Shown here piece by piece: positions 16,653 through 25,134 of a stretch of DNA of 64,000 nucleotides. The DNA lies in contig CAJPFI010000001.1 in the NCBI GenBank assembly GCA_905339295.1, positions 1-64,000 on the forward strand, read 5' to 3'. A program made the position numbers and the translations under genes. The stretch is from Burkholderiales bacterium (GTDB taxonomy: Bacteria > Pseudomonadota > Gammaproteobacteria > Burkholderiales > Casimicrobiaceae). How positions within the stretch are numbered: the first letter of the stretch is position 1; the number at the start of each line of letters is the position of its first letter. The notes under the pieces are model-generated. The model was not told the origin of the DNA and made no database searches. It worked only from the letters and a program-made list of their open reading frames with translations.

Positions 16653-17690
16653 CTACGGCAGGACCGCCAGCGCTTCGAGTCCGGCGCCCTCCGGGAGGCC
16701 GAACATCAGGTTCATGTTCTGGATCGCCTGTCCCGCCGCGCCCTTGACGAGGTTGTCCTCGACCGCGAGCACCATCGCGAGGTCCGTGCCGGCGGGCCGG
16801 TGGACTGCGATGCGCAGCATGTTCGACGCCCGCACCGAGCGCGTGTCCGGCGCGGAGCCCGCCGGCATCACGTCGACGAACGGCTCGCCCGCGTAGCGCT
16901 TCTCGAACAGCGCCTGCAGATCGGTCTCAGGACCGGTGAGCGGCGCGTAGAGGGTCGCGAAGATGCCGCGGATCGCCGGCGTCAGGTGCGGCGTGAACGC
17001 GAGCGACACCGGAGACCCCGCTGCGAGAGCGAGTCCCTGGGCGATCTCCGGGTGATGACGATGGCCCTTGACGCCGTAGGCCGCGAAGTTGTCGGAGGCC
17101 TCGGCGAAGAGCAGGTTCATCTCCGTCTTGCGGCCCGCGCCCGACACGCCCGACTTGCAGTCGGCGATCAGATGCCTCGTATCGACGACGCCGGCCTCGA
17201 GCAGCGGCAGGAAGCCCAGTTGCACCGCGGTCGGGTAGCAGCCCGGGTTGCCGACGATGCGCGCCTTGCGGATCGCCTCGCGGTTCACTTCGGGCAGCCC
17301 GTACACGCTCTCGGCCAGGAGGTCGGGGCACGCATGCGGCATCCTGTACCAGCGCTCGAAGACCGCGGGGTCCCGGAGCCTGAAGTCCGCGGCAAGGTCG
17401 ACGATCTTCACGCCCGCCGACACGAGTTCGCGGGCCTGCGCCATCGCCACGCCGTGCGGCGTCGCGAAGAACACGACGTCGCAGTCCGCGAGACCGGCCT
17501 TGTCCGGCTCGGCGAAGACGAGGCCGTCGTAACGCCGGCGCAGGCTCGGGAACATGTCCGGCACACGGGTGCCCGCGTCCTTGCGCGACGTGATGGCGCG
17601 CACGCGCGCATCCGGATGCTGCGCGAGGAGCCGGAGAAGCTCGACACCGGTGTATCCGGTGCCTCCGACGATGCCGACGTCGATCATCAT
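16653..17690 (-). CDS. argC: N-acetyl-gamma-glutamyl-phosphate reductase
   Basis: A 345-residue NADPH-dependent enzyme for the third step of arginine synthesis. The dinucleotide motif [13 protein letters not shown] is near the start. The catalytic cysteine sits in [19 protein letters not shown] near residue 155. [17 protein letters not shown] and the KGHRHHPEI region are also present. The ATG at 17690 follows GGAGG at 3 bases. Promoter candidate at 17713-17721. argH, a later step, is also in the window and argJ is at the far end, so arginine genes are scattered here. Confidence 0.95.
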   Translation of the reverse strand: MMIDVGIVGGTGYTGVELLRLLAQHPDARVRAITSRKDAGTRVPDMFPSLRRRYDGLVFAEPDKAGLADCDVVFFATPHGVAMAQARELVSAGVKIVDLAADFRLRDPAVFERWYRMPHACPDLLAESVYGLPEVNREAIRKARIVGNPGCYPTAVQLGFLPLLEAGVVDTRHLIADCKSGVSGAGRKTEMNLLFAEASDNFAAYGVKGHRHHPEIAQGLALAAGSPVSLAFTPHLTPAIRGIFATLYAPLTGPETDLQALFEKRYAGEPFVDVMPAGSAPDTRSVRASNMLRIAVHRPAGTDLAMVLAVEDNLVKGAAGQAIQNMNLMFGLPEGAGLEALAVLP

Positions 17691-17712
17691 GCCTCCGTCA
17701 TATTCCGCCGGG

Positions 17713-17721
17713 ATTCTAGCA
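17713..17721 (-). promoter_or_regulatory. extended -10 promoter candidate for argC
   Basis: The minus strand reads TGCTAGAAT, an extended -10 element identical to the one before the M23 peptidase gene. Transcription would start near 17706, leaving a 16-base leader with GGAGG before the argC ATG. No ARG box was identified. Confidence 0.5.
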
Positions 17722-17823
17722 TCGCGGTCCCGGCGCTACGGTTCCCGGGGACCATGGCCGGCCGCGGCCGCGGTCGCTTTCCGCAGGCACCCGTCCTCGC
17801 GCAGCGCCTTGCCCGAAAACGAA

Positions 17824-17845
17824 AAGGCCGCCCGACGGCGGCCTT
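17824..17845 (-). terminator. intrinsic terminator after rpsI
   Basis: AAGGCCGCC and GGCGGCCTT form a 9-bp stem with a CGAC loop. On the minus strand it is followed by TTTTCGTTTTC and lies 22 bases after the rpsI stop, so it is a good rho-independent terminator for rplM-rpsI. Confidence 0.75.
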
Positions 17846-17866
17846 CCCGGGCGTGGGCGCGAACCG

Positions 17867-18259
17867 TCAGCGCTTGCTGAACTGCTTGCGGCGGCGCGCC
17901 TTGTGCAGGCCGACCTTCTTGCGCTCGACCTCGCGGGCGTCGCGCGTGACCAGCCCGGCCTTGGACAGCAGCGGCTTCAACTGCGCGTCGTAGTCGATCA
18001 GGGCGCGCGTGATGCCGTGGCGCACCGCGCCGGCCTGCCCCGATTCGCCTCCGCCCGCGACGTTCACCATCACGTCGAAGGTCTTGTCGTGGTTGGTGAG
18101 CCCGAGCGGCTGGCGCACCACCATGCGCCCGGTCTCGCGCGCGAAGAACTCGTCGACCGGCTTGTCGTTCACGACGATCTTGCCGCTGCCCTGCTTCATG
18201 AACACCCGGGCGACCGACGTCTTGCGCCGACCCGTGCCGTAGTAGTAGTTGCCGATCAT
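17867..18259 (-). CDS. rpsI: 30S ribosomal protein S9
   Basis: A 130-residue ribosomal protein with the standard N-terminus ([20 protein letters not shown]) and the basic C-terminal tail ending RRRKQFSKR, which reaches the P-site t[23 protein letters not shown] is the family signature. It begins one base after the rplM stop (TGA-C-ATG), the usual operon pair. An intrinsic terminator follows. Confidence 0.98.
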   Translation of the reverse strand: MIGNYYYGTGRRKTSVARVFMKQGSGKIVVNDKPVDEFFARETGRMVVRQPLGLTNHDKTFDVMVNVAGGGESGQAGAVRHGITRALIDYDAQLKPLLSKAGLVTRDAREVERKKVGLHKARRRKQFSKR

Positions 18260-18260
18260 G

Positions 18261-18698
18261 TCAGGCCTTCGAGACGTCGAGGGGCTTGGGCTGCTGCGCG
18301 CTGTGCGGGTGCGACGGCCCGGCGTAGCACTTCAGCTTCTTGATCATCGCGTAACCGAGCGGGCCCTTGGGCAGCATGCCCTTGACCGCCTTCTCGAGCG
18401 CGCGGCCGGGGAAGCGGGCCTGCATCTTGGCGAACGTGGTCGTGGTCACGCCGCCCGGGTAGCCCGAGTGGCGGTGGTAGAGCTTGGTGTCGGCCTTGGT
18501 GCCGGTCACGCGCAGCTTCTCGACGTTGGTGACGACGATGAAGTCGCCGGTGTCGACGTGCGGCGTGAAGATCGCCTTGTGCTTGCCGCGAAGGCGCAGC
18601 GCGATCTGGCTCGCGAGGCGGCCGAGCACCTGGTCGGTCGCATCGACGACGAACCAGTCCCGGCGGACGTCGGCGGGCTTGGCGGAGAAGGTTTTCAT
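18261..18698 (-). CDS. rplM: 50S ribosomal protein L13
   Basis: A 145-residue ribosomal protein. It starts [20 protein letters not shown] and contains the L13 signature around [20 protein letters not shown] near residue 95. Length is typical. A sigma70-like promoter lies at 18763-18792, giving a leader of about 60 bases. It is the first gene of rplM-rpsI. In some bacteria L13 represses its own mRNA through the leader; no specific structure was resolved here. Confidence 0.98.
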   Translation of the reverse strand: MKTFSAKPADVRRDWFVVDATDQVLGRLASQIALRLRGKHKAIFTPHVDTGDFIVVTNVEKLRVTGTKADTKLYHRHSGYPGGVTTTTFAKMQARFPGRALEKAVKGMLPKGPLGYAMIKKLKCYAGPSHPHSAQQPKPLDVSKA

Positions 18699-18762
18699 GG
18701 CTGGACGCGCGGGAAAAGGGGGTTGACGCCGGTCGAGCGGACCTGGCGAAGCAAAGTCTTGA

Positions 18763-18792
18763 ATTCTAATCCGGAAACTGCCTCCCGGTCAA
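18763..18792 (-). promoter_or_regulatory. sigma70-like promoter for rplM-rpsI
   Basis: On the minus strand TTGACC (18787-18792) and TAGAAT (18763-18768) are 18 bases apart, and transcription would begin near 18756, about 58 bases before rplM. This is one of the best promoter matches in the window. Confidence 0.65.
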
Positions 18793-18941
18793 CGCGCGGG
18801 AGGCGCTGCGCGACCACGGAACGCCCTGTGGGGCGCCCCGTCGCCCAAGGCCCCGGTCACCGGCTGTTGCGGCGGCGCAACAACCCCGGCCGGCCGCGAC
18901 GGCGTTGCCCGGCCGAGTGGGCGGTTTTACTGCGTCGCAGC

Positions 18942-18972
18942 AAAAAAAAGCGCGACACCATGTGCCGCGCTT
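18942..18972 (-). terminator. strong intrinsic terminator with no obvious parent gene
   Basis: On the minus strand AAGCGCG pairs with CGCGCTT and ACA with TGT around a TGG loop (two-base bulge), followed directly by eight T residues. It therefore ends a minus-strand transcript coming from beyond 18973, yet no ordinary gene lies there on that strand before the divergent OsmC gene. See the finding on this locus. Confidence 0.7.
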
Positions 18973-18984
18973 GAGGATTCCATC

Positions 18985-19089
18985 CTAGGAGGAGGAGGGA
19001 TGGAATTCGTCGTCGGTGGAAAGGGAGGACCTTCCCGATCCGACGACATTTTCAGTCTCCCATATTGCGGCGCACAATGCAACTGTCAT
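18985..19089 (-). other. possible 34-residue small ORF upstream of the orphan terminator
   Basis: ATG at 19089 to TAG at 18985 encodes MTVALCAAIWETENVVGSGR followed by SSLSTDDEFHPSSS. The stop is 12 bases before the terminator hairpin, the layout expected of a short gene. Against it, there is no clear ribosome-binding site and third-position G+C is about 59%, far below neighbouring genes. It could equally be an untranslated small RNA. Confidence 0.2.
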
Positions 19090-19092
19090 TGA
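19000..19092 (+). other. possible 30-residue Cys-rich peptide ORF with a strong ribosome-binding site
   Basis: ATG at 19000 to TGA at 19090 encodes MEFVVGGKGGPSRSDDIFSL then PYCGAQCNCH. AGGAGGAGG ends 4 bases before the ATG, one of the strongest ribosome-binding sites in the window. Three cysteines and a histidine at the C-terminus (CGAQCNCH) could bind metal or be modified. Third-position G+C is about 48%, unlike the genes around it, and the purine-rich tract may be chance. It overlaps the minus-strand small ORF. Confidence 0.25.
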
Positions 19093-19296
19093 CGGCGAGG
19101 GCTTCGCGACGGCCGCCTGCGCGACAGGTTCGGGGCGCGAAAATCGGTCAGGCGAATCCCGGGCGCGGCGAGCGCCGGTGCGCGAAGGCATACTCGTGCC
19201 GACCACTCGCATCGCGAGATGGCAGATTGCGATGCAAGTCGTTCCCCGAAGCCATAGTAAGTGCTCGCTCATAACCCTGCCGACGACGGAGCAGCG

Positions 19297-19746
19297 ATGA
19301 AAGCAAGGATCAAGTGGACCGAGGGGATGTCTTTCGTGGCCGAGGCCGGCAGCGGCCATGCGGCGGTGGTCGACGGGGCGCCCGAGCACGGCGGACGCAA
19401 CCTCGGGATGCGGCCCATGGAAATGGTCCTCGCCGGGGCGGCGGCCTGCACGGCGTTCGACGTGGTCCTGATCCTGAAGAAGGCGCGGCAGGTCGTGACC
19501 GACTGCGTCGTCGAGGCCGACGCGGACCGGGCGGCCGTCGAGCCCAGGGTCTTCACCCGCATCCGGCTGGCCTACACGGTGGCGGGACGCGGACTCGACC
19601 CCAGGCAGGTCGAGCGCGCGGTGAAGCTCTCGAAGGAGAAGTACTGCTCGGCGACGATCATGCTCGCGAAGACCGCCGACATCGAGACGACGGTCTCGAT
19701 CCTCGAGGGGGATCGCGTGCCGCTTCGGGAGACGGGAGCAGCCTGA
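19297..19746 (+). CDS. OsmC/YhfA-family protein
   Basis: A 149-residue OsmC-fold protein. The N-terminal strands (MKARIKWTEGMSFVAEAGSG) precede a helix with GMRPMEMVLAGAAACTAFDVVLIL, where Cys56 lies in the position of the resolving or peroxidatic cysteine. A second cysteine appears in KLSKEKYCSATIMLAKTADI, as in the YhfA subgroup. Members reduce organic hydroperoxides or have unknown roles. The ATG at 19297 follows GGAGC. Divergence from rplM is a common betaproteobacterial arrangement. Confidence 0.88.
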   Translation: MKARIKWTEGMSFVAEAGSGHAAVVDGAPEHGGRNLGMRPMEMVLAGAAACTAFDVVLILKKARQVVTDCVVEADADRAAVEPRVFTRIRLAYTVAGRGLDPRQVERAVKLSKEKYCSATIMLAKTADIETTVSILEGDRVPLRETGAA

Positions 19747-19783
19747 CGGGCGTCGGGCGCGATCGCGCGAGGCGTGGCGGCGG

Positions 19784-20278
19784 TCAGCGCGGCGCGGCGG
19801 GAGGCGGCGCCGCTGGCTGAGGCACGAAGAGCCCGCGCACCTGCACGAGCGTCTCGACGACGGTCTTCGCACCCCGGGCGTCGCGGAACTCGAACGCGAG
19901 CGGAACCGACGTGCCCGGGAGCACGGCCTGCGTCACGCCGACCAGGCGCAACACCGAACCGCGCATCGCGAATCGCGTTTCGCCGGCCGGGATGGCGAGC
20001 GACGCGACCACGCGGGGCGGGTCGGCAATGTCCCCGGGCCGGTCGCGCACGACGATCTCGACGGCGCGCGCGACCGGGGTGCGCACCGCCACCAGCGTGA
20101 GCGGCGCGTCGTTGCGCAGGTCGGCGTAGGCTTCGGCGGCCGCGGCGCCGGCGGCCGCCGGACGCATCCAGGCGTTCTCGACCTGCGTCGCCGCCGCCGC
20201 GGCGCCGGGCGCGCCGAGCGCGCCGCACGCGAGCGCCCAGGCGAGCGCGCGCGCGAACGCCGTCGCCGCGTCGCTCAC
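19784..20278 (-). CDS. PCu(A)C-like exported protein lacking the usual copper ligands
   Basis: A 164-residue protein with a signal peptide (ARALAWALACGALGAPGAAAAA) and the PCu(A)C (DUF461) fold: VENAWMRPAAAGAAAAEAYADLRN, then LTLVAVRTPVARAVEIVVRD, then LAIPAGETRFAMRGSVLRLVGV. Ordinary members deliver Cu(I) to cytochrome oxidase through two His and two Met; here the HEM-type site reads EIVVRD and the HLM site reads VLRLV, so those ligands appear lost. The GTG start at 20278 overlaps the stop of the dehydrogenase gene (GTGA), indicating coupling. A proline/alanine tail (PQPAAPPPAAPR) ends it. Copper binding is doubtful. Confidence 0.7.
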   Translation of the reverse strand: MSDAATAFARALAWALACGALGAPGAAAAATQVENAWMRPAAAGAAAAEAYADLRNDAPLTLVAVRTPVARAVEIVVRDRPGDIADPPRVVASLAIPAGETRFAMRGSVLRLVGVTQAVLPGTSVPLAFEFRDARGAKTVVETLVQVRGLFVPQPAAPPPAAPR

Positions 20279-21156
20279 GAGGGCTGGCGCAGCAGGCGAA
20301 TCAGGCTCGACGTGTCCCAGCGCCCGCCGCCGCGCTGCTGGATGCGGCCGTAGAACTGGTCGACGATCGCGGTGACCGGCAGCGTCGCGCCGTTCGCGCG
20401 CGCCTCGTCGAGGCAGATCGAGAGATCCTTGCGCATCCAGTCGACCGCGAAGCCGAACTCGAACTGGTCGGCGGCCATCGTCCTGCCGCGGTTGTCCATC
20501 TGCCAGGACTGCGCGGCGCCCTTGCCGATCACGTCGAGCACGCGCTCCGCGTCGAGGCCGGCGCGCATCGCGAAGTCGATGCCCTCGGACAGCGCCTGCA
20601 GCAGGCCTGCGATGCAGATCTGATTCACCATCTTCGTGAGCTGGCCGGCGCCCGGGCCGCCCATCAGCGTCACCGCCCGCGCGTAGTGCATGAGCACGCT
20701 CTCGGCGCGCGCGAACGTCTCCGCGTCGCCGCCCACCATGACCGTGAGCTTGCCGTTCTGCGCGCCGGCCTGGCCCCCCGACACGGGGGCGTCGAGGAAG
20801 CCGATGCCTTTCGTGGCGGCGGCCGCGTGGACCTCGCGCGCGACGCCGGCCGACGCGGTCGTGTGGTCGACGAGGATCGTGCCGCGGCCCATGCCGGCGA
20901 GCGCGCCGTCGGCACCGTTCGCCACGGCGCGAACGTCGTCGTCGTTGCCGACGCACATCAGCACGATGTCGGCATTGCGTGCCGCCTCGGCCGGTGTGCG
21001 CGCGGTGCGTCCGCGGTACTCGCCGCGCCACGCGTCGGCCTTCGCGGTCGAGCGGTTGTAGACGGTCACCTCGTGGCCGGCGCGCGCAAGGTGGCCGGCC
21101 ATCGGGTAGCCCATCACGCCGAGGCCGAGGAACGCGAGCTTCTTCGAATCGTTCAT
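20275..21156 (-). CDS. NAD(P)-dependent beta-hydroxyacid dehydrogenase (3-hydroxyisobutyrate dehydrogenase-like)
   Basis: A 293-residue enzyme of the 3-hydroxyisobutyrate / tartronate semialdehyde reductase family. The cofactor motif FLGLGVMGYPMAGHLARAGH is at the N-terminus. The substrate motif DAPVSGGQAGAQNGKL and the catalytic lysine region GAGQLTKMVNQICIAG are present, with the catalytic lysine near residue 175. The exact acid substrate cannot be read from sequence. It is the upstream partner of the PCu(A)C-like gene, which it overlaps by 4 bases. Confidence 0.88.
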   Translation of the reverse strand: MNDSKKLAFLGLGVMGYPMAGHLARAGHEVTVYNRSTAKADAWRGEYRGRTARTPAEAARNADIVLMCVGNDDDVRAVANGADGALAGMGRGTILVDHTTASAGVAREVHAAAATKGIGFLDAPVSGGQAGAQNGKLTVMVGGDAETFARAESVLMHYARAVTLMGGPGAGQLTKMVNQICIAGLLQALSEGIDFAMRAGLDAERVLDVIGKGAAQSWQMDNRGRTMAADQFEFGFAVDWMRKDLSICLDEARANGATLPVTAIVDQFYGRIQQRGGGRWDTSSLIRLLRQPS

Positions 21157-21193
21157 GGAGGGTCGAGTCCTGGGGGAGAAGCCAATAGGGGGA

Positions 21194-21496
21194 TCAGCGG
21201 CGCGCGTCGGCGGCGCCAGGGCGCGAAACCGCCGCGCCCGGCCGGTAACGCCATTTGAGGAGCAGGATGGACAGCGCGAGCGCGAGCATCACGACGTTCG
21301 CGACGATGATCGGCGCGGCGCCGAGCTCGAGGCCGTAGGCGAGCCACAGGACGACGCCTGCCGTGAACGTGCCGAACGTCCACCACGACAGGTCGTCGGC
21401 GCGCCTCACGCGGAGGATGCGGACGACCTGCGGCACGAACGCGACCGTCGTGAGCGTGCCGGCGATGTAGCCGAACGTGTCGACCCACGCGGTCAT
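21194..21496 (-). CDS. SemiSWEET-type transporter
   Basis: A 100-residue membrane protein with three helices and the PQ-loop motif [20 protein letters not shown], which defines bacterial SemiSWEET sugar carriers (they act as dimers). [22 protein letters not shown] and an alanine/leucine-rich third helix follow. The ATG at 21496 overlaps the argH stop by 4 bases, so it is coupled to argH. Substrate is not evident. Confidence 0.88.
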   Translation of the reverse strand: MTAWVDTFGYIAGTLTTVAFVPQVVRILRVRRADDLSWWTFGTFTAGVVLWLAYGLELGAAPIIVANVVMLALALSILLLKWRYRPGAAVSRPGAADARR

Positions 21497-22971
21497 GCAT
21501 CGCCCTCCCGGCGTCGCGGAGCGAGCGCCGCTTCGCCGCCGATCGCGGCGCGCGCGGCCGCCACGGCCTCCCGCACCCGTCGCGGCGCCGTGCCGCCGGG
21601 ATGGTCGCGGCTCGCGACCGAGCCCTCGAGCGTCAGCATCGCGTGGACGTCGGTTCCGACAAGCGGGGATACGCGCTCGAGGGCGGCAAGCGGCAGGTCG
21701 GCGAGGTCGACGCCGTTCGCCTCGGCCTCGCGCACCGCGCGCGCGACCGCCTCGTGCGCGTCGCGGAACGGCAGGCCCTTGCGCACGAGGTAGTCGGCGA
21801 GGTCGGTGGCGGTCGCGTAGCCTTCGCGCGCCGCCTCGCGCATGCGCTCGGGCACCGGTGCGAGGCCATGGGCGACCAGGTCGCTCATGACCTCGAGGCA
21901 GTCGGCGAGCGTGTCGACGGTGTCGAAGAGCGGCACCTTGTCCTCCTGGTTGTCCTTGTTGTAGGCCAGCGGCTGCGCCTTCATCAGCGCGAGCAGCGCG
22001 ACCAGGTGGCCGAACACGCGGCCGGACTTGCCGCGCACGAGCTCGGGCACGTCAGGGTTCTTCTTCTGGGGCATGATCGAGCTGCCGGTGCAGAAGCGGT
22101 CGGACAGCGTCACGAAGCCGTAGCGCGGCGAGGACCACAGGACGAGCTCCTCGGCGAAGCGCGACAGGTGGACCATGACGATCGACGCGCACGCGGCGAA
22201 CTCGATCGCGAAATCGCGATCGGAGACCGCGTCGAGCGAATTGCCGCACAGCGCCTCGAAGCCCAGCTCGCGCGCCACCGCGGCCCGGTCGATCGGATAG
22301 CTCGTGCCGGCGAGCGCGGCGCTGCCCAGCGGCAGCCGGTTGACGCGCGCGCGGCAGCCGGCGAGCCGCTCGCTGTCGCGGGCGAACATCGCCTCGTAGG
22401 CGAGCAAGTGGTGCCCGAACGTCACCGGCTGGGCGACCTGCAGGTGCGTGAAGCCGGGCATGATCGTGGCGGCGTGGGGCTCGGCGAGATCGACGAGCGC
22501 CGTGCGGAGCGCGACAAGGCGCGCGGCCATCGCGTCGATCTCGCCGCGCAGCCACAGCCGGAGGTCGGTCGCGACCTGATCGTTGCGCGAGCGGCCGGTG
22601 TGCAGGCGCTTGCCGGCGTCGCCGACGAGCGCGGTCAGCCGTTTCTCGATGTTGAGGTGCACGTCCTCGTCGGCGACCGACCACGCGAAACGGCCGGCAC
22701 GGATCTCGGCGCGGATCTCGGCCATCCCGCGCTCGATCGCGACGAGGTCGTCGCGCGAGATCACGCCGTTCGCCGCAAGCATGCGCGCGTGCGCGAGGGA
22801 GCCGTCGATATCGGCCTCGGCGAGGCGGCAGTCGAAGCCGACCGACGCCTGGAAGCGGGCGACCCGCTCCGACATCGGCTCCGCGAAGCGCCCCGACCAG
22901 GCGGCGCGCGAGACGGGCGCGTCGTCCGGGACGGCATCGTCGGGCGGGACAAGGCGGCGGGTGTCGGTCAT
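21493..22971 (-). CDS. argH: argininosuccinate lyase
   Basis: A 492-residue enzyme of the fumarase/aspartase superfamily that releases arginine and fumarate from argininosuccinate. The signature [22 protein letters not shown] is complete, and the N-terminal [23 protein letters not shown] and [13 protein letters not shown] are typical. The N-terminus is about 25 residues longer than the E. coli enzyme. The ATG at 22971 was chosen; a longer in-frame start near 23019 would add arginine-rich sequence with no similarity. A TATAAT box for it lies at 23138-23143 within the 5' end of the divergent kinase gene. SemiSWEET follows with a 4-base overlap. Confidence 0.95.
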   Translation of the reverse strand: MTDTRRLVPPDDAVPDDAPVSRAAWSGRFAEPMSERVARFQASVGFDCRLAEADIDGSLAHARMLAANGVISRDDLVAIERGMAEIRAEIRAGRFAWSVADEDVHLNIEKRLTALVGDAGKRLHTGRSRNDQVATDLRLWLRGEIDAMAARLVALRTALVDLAEPHAATIMPGFTHLQVAQPVTFGHHLLAYEAMFARDSERLAGCRARVNRLPLGSAALAGTSYPIDRAAVARELGFEALCGNSLDAVSDRDFAIEFAACASIVMVHLSRFAEELVLWSSPRYGFVTLSDRFCTGSSIMPQKKNPDVPELVRGKSGRVFGHLVALLALMKAQPLAYNKDNQEDKVPLFDTVDTLADCLEVMSDLVAHGLAPVPERMREAAREGYATATDLADYLVRKGLPFRDAHEAVARAVREAEANGVDLADLPLAALERVSPLVGTDVHAMLTLEGSVASRDHPGGTAPRRVREAVAAARAAIGGEAALAPRRREGDA

Positions 22972-23128
22972 CGGCGGCTTTTCGGGTCCGGTTCGCTTGC
23001 GCGCGCCATGCCGCATGCCGACAATCGTGGTCACCGGCACCGGGGGGAGTGCCCGCCGCGACGACGCGACTCCGGGGTGACCGCCAGGGTGTCCGTGGCG
23101 GGCACGATGCTTGCATGCGGCCACGCAG

Positions 23129-24241
23129 ATGGGTTCAATTATAAGGCATACACCGCATGCGCAAGCGCCGGCCCTGCCGGACTTGCGCAACCTCGGGACG
23201 ACCCTGCGGATCCTGCTCGCCGTGAACGGAGCAGCCGCGGTGGTGGCGCTCGCCCAGGCCGAGACGTTGCCCGGCTTCGTCGACCAGCTGGTGCGCTCGA
23301 CCGCCTACATCGAGCCCCACCTGCTCGCCCAGCTGGTCGTGCTCTACGTCGCGTGGCCCGTCCTCGCGCGCCAGCCGTACCGCATCGGCGTGGCCGTCGT
23401 TCACGCGGTGACGGTCGCGATCGCGCTCGCCGTCCACGGCGCGCTCCGCGCAATGCTGCCCGGCGACCCGGATTCGCTGCTGAAGCACCTGCTGCTCGCG
23501 CTGGTCGCGACCGCGGTGCTGGTCGCTTACTTCCGGTTGCGCCAGCGCGCCCTGTCGCCGGCGATCGCGGAAGCGCGCCTCCAGGCCCTGCAGGCGCGCA
23601 TCCGTCCGCACTTCCTGTTCAACAGCCTGAACGGCGTGCTCTCGCTCGTGCGCCGCGATCCGCATCGCGCCGAGGAGGCGCTGCACGACATGGCCGACCT
23701 GTTCCGCGTGCTGATGCGCGACAACCGGGACCTCACGCCGCTCGCAGACGAGGTCGAGCTGTGCCGCCAGTACCTCGCCCTCGAGCAGCTGAGGCTGGGC
23801 GCGAGGCTCGTCGTCGACTGGAACGTGAAGAGCATGCCCGGCGACGCGCTGGTGCCGCCGCTCGTGCTGCAGCCGCTGCTCGAGAACGCGGTCTACCACG
23901 GCATCGAGCCTTCCAGCCAGCCGGGGACCGTCTCGGTCAACATCTTCCTGTCGAAGGGCGAGGTGCACGCCGTGCTGCGCAACCCTTACCGGTCGTCGGG
24001 CGGCAGCCACCACAAGGGCAACAAGATGGCGCTCGACAACGTCCGTGAACGACTCGCCCTGCACTTCGACGCCGAGGCGTCGCTCGAATCGAAGGTGCTC
24101 GACCGCGCCTACGAGGTCCACATCCGGATGCCCTACCGGATCGAATCGCCGGCGCGTCCGGCGCCCGACGGGACCCGGCAGGCGGCCGCGCGGCCGCGCC
24201 GGCCCGACGGGGCGCTTCGCACGGGAGCGGCGCATGGCTGA
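23129..24241 (+). CDS. LytS/AlgZ-type sensor histidine kinase
   Basis: A 370-residue membrane kinase. Four hydrophobic segments (about 26-43, 63-80, 86-104 and 119-135) form the sensor part. The LytS-type phosphoacceptor block follows: [20 protein letters not shown] with His161. The ATP-binding domain has [17 protein letters not shown] (N box) and [18 protein letters not shown] (G box). The start is uncertain: the ATG at 23129 overlaps the divergent argH promoter, and family N-termini begin nearer LPDLRNLG (residue 16). The response-regulator gene overlaps its stop by 8 bases. The pair matches AlgZ/AlgR-like systems seen beside argH in betaproteobacteria; its target is unknown. Confidence 0.88.
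   Translation: MGSIIRHTPHAQAPALPDLRNLGTTLRILLAVNGAAAVVALAQAETLPGFVDQLVRSTAYIEPHLLAQLVVLYVAWPVLARQPYRIGVAVVHAVTVAIALAVHGALRAMLPGDPDSLLKHLLLALVATAVLVAYFRLRQRALSPAIAEARLQALQARIRPHFLFNSLNGVLSLVRRDPHRAEEALHDMADLFRVLMRDNRDLTPLADEVELCRQYLALEQLRLGARLVVDWNVKSMPGDALVPPLVLQPLLENAVYHGIEPSSQPGTVSVNIFLSKGEVHAVLRNPYRSSGGSHHKGNKMALDNVRERLALHFDAEASLESKVLDRAYEVHIRMPYRIESPARPAPDGTRQAAARPRRPDGALRTGAAHG
23138..23143 (-). promoter_or_regulatory. -10 box (TATAAT) for argH
   Basis: A perfect TATAAT on the minus strand 167 bases before the argH ATG. The best -35 candidates (TTGCGC or CTTGCG) have poor spacing or match. It lies within the first codons annotated for the divergent kinase gene. Confidence 0.45.
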
Positions 24242-25004
24242 TGCACCGCTCCGCGTGGTGTTGGTCGACGACGAGACGCCGGCGCGCCGGCGGCTGCGCG
24301 AACTGCTCGACGACTGCTCGGCGCTGCTGCCGATCGCCGTCGTCGGCGAGGCGGCGAACGGGCGCGAGGCGCTCGACCTGATGCAGCTGGCGCCGCCCGA
24401 CCTCGTGCTCACCGACATCCACATGCCGGACATGGACGGCCTCGAGCTCGCGCGCCACCTGCTCAAGCTGCCGCGCCCGCCGGTCGTCGTGTTCACCACC
24501 GCGTTCCAGGAGCACGCGCTCGAGGCGTTCGACGTGCATGCGGTCGACTACCTGGTGAAGCCGGTGCGGGTGCAGCGGCTCCTGTCGGCGCTGCAGAAGG
24601 TGCCGAGGCTGCGCCCGCTCTCGGCGGAGCGCATCTCGCTGCTCCCCGCCAACGCGCGTCGCTACCTGTCGGTCACCGAGCGCTCGCGCGTGGTGCTCGT
24701 GCCGATCGACGAGGTGATCTACCTCAAGGCCGAGCTGAAGTACATCACGATCCGCACGCACGACCGCGAGTTCCTGCTCGAAGAGTCGCTGACGCGCCTC
24801 GAGCACGAGTTCGGCCACCGGTTCGTGCGCGTGCACCGCAACTGTCTCGTCGCGCGCGACGCGATCCGCGGCTTCGAGCGGCGCGTGAACGACGACGGCG
24901 ACGCGCACTGGGAAGTGCTGCTGACCCGGCTCGACGAGACGCTGCCGGTGTCGCGACGCCAGCAGGGCATCGTGCGCGACCTCTCGCGCGAGAGCGTCGG
25001 GTAG
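24234..25004 (+). CDS. LytTR-family response regulator (AlgR-like)
   Basis: A 256-residue two-domain regulator. The receiver domain carries the acidic pair Asp12-Asp13 and the phosphorylation site Asp61 (LVLTDIHMPDMDG), with the conserved lysine in VDYLVKPVR. The C-terminal LytTR DNA-binding domain (from about 150) contains VIYLKAELKYITIRTHDREFLLEESL and FVRVHRNCLVARDAIRGFER. It overlaps the kinase gene by 8 bases, so it is its cognate partner. LytTR proteins bind paired direct repeats; none was identified near neighbouring genes. Confidence 0.93.
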   Translation: MADAPLRVVLVDDETPARRRLRELLDDCSALLPIAVVGEAANGREALDLMQLAPPDLVLTDIHMPDMDGLELARHLLKLPRPPVVVFTTAFQEHALEAFDVHAVDYLVKPVRVQRLLSALQKVPRLRPLSAERISLLPANARRYLSVTERSRVVLVPIDEVIYLKAELKYITIRTHDREFLLEESLTRLEHEFGHRFVRVHRNCLVARDAIRGFERRVNDDGDAHWEVLLTRLDETLPVSRRQQGIVRDLSRESVG

Positions 25005-25134
25005 CCGCTCGACGCCGACGGCCGGCGTCACCGGCGCAGCGAGCCGGGCACGAAGCGATCGCCGCGGCCGCCCCGGCTCGCGGGCGTTACACTGATTTCC
25101 TCTTTCCGACCGCCCGGTCCGGGCCGGCCCCGCC

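Larger units (their letters stand above)
18699..19296. other. 598-base gene-poor region between rplM and the OsmC gene
   Basis: From left to right this region holds the rplM leader and promoter (18763-18792), about 130 bases of GC-rich DNA with no feature recognised, a small hairpin CTGCG-T-CGCAG at 18930-18940, a strong minus-strand terminator (18942-18972), overlapping small ORFs on both strands (18985-19092), and the upstream region of the OsmC gene. The stretch 19040-19092 is clearly AT-richer than the genes on either side. No known RNA family was recognised. Confidence 0.5.

Noticed and set aside
18699-19296. A conventional protein gene on the minus strand parallel to rplM
   Set aside because: The longest minus frame runs antisense into the OsmC gene, lacks motifs and has poor codon use in its unique part; only a short ORF or RNA is reasonable.
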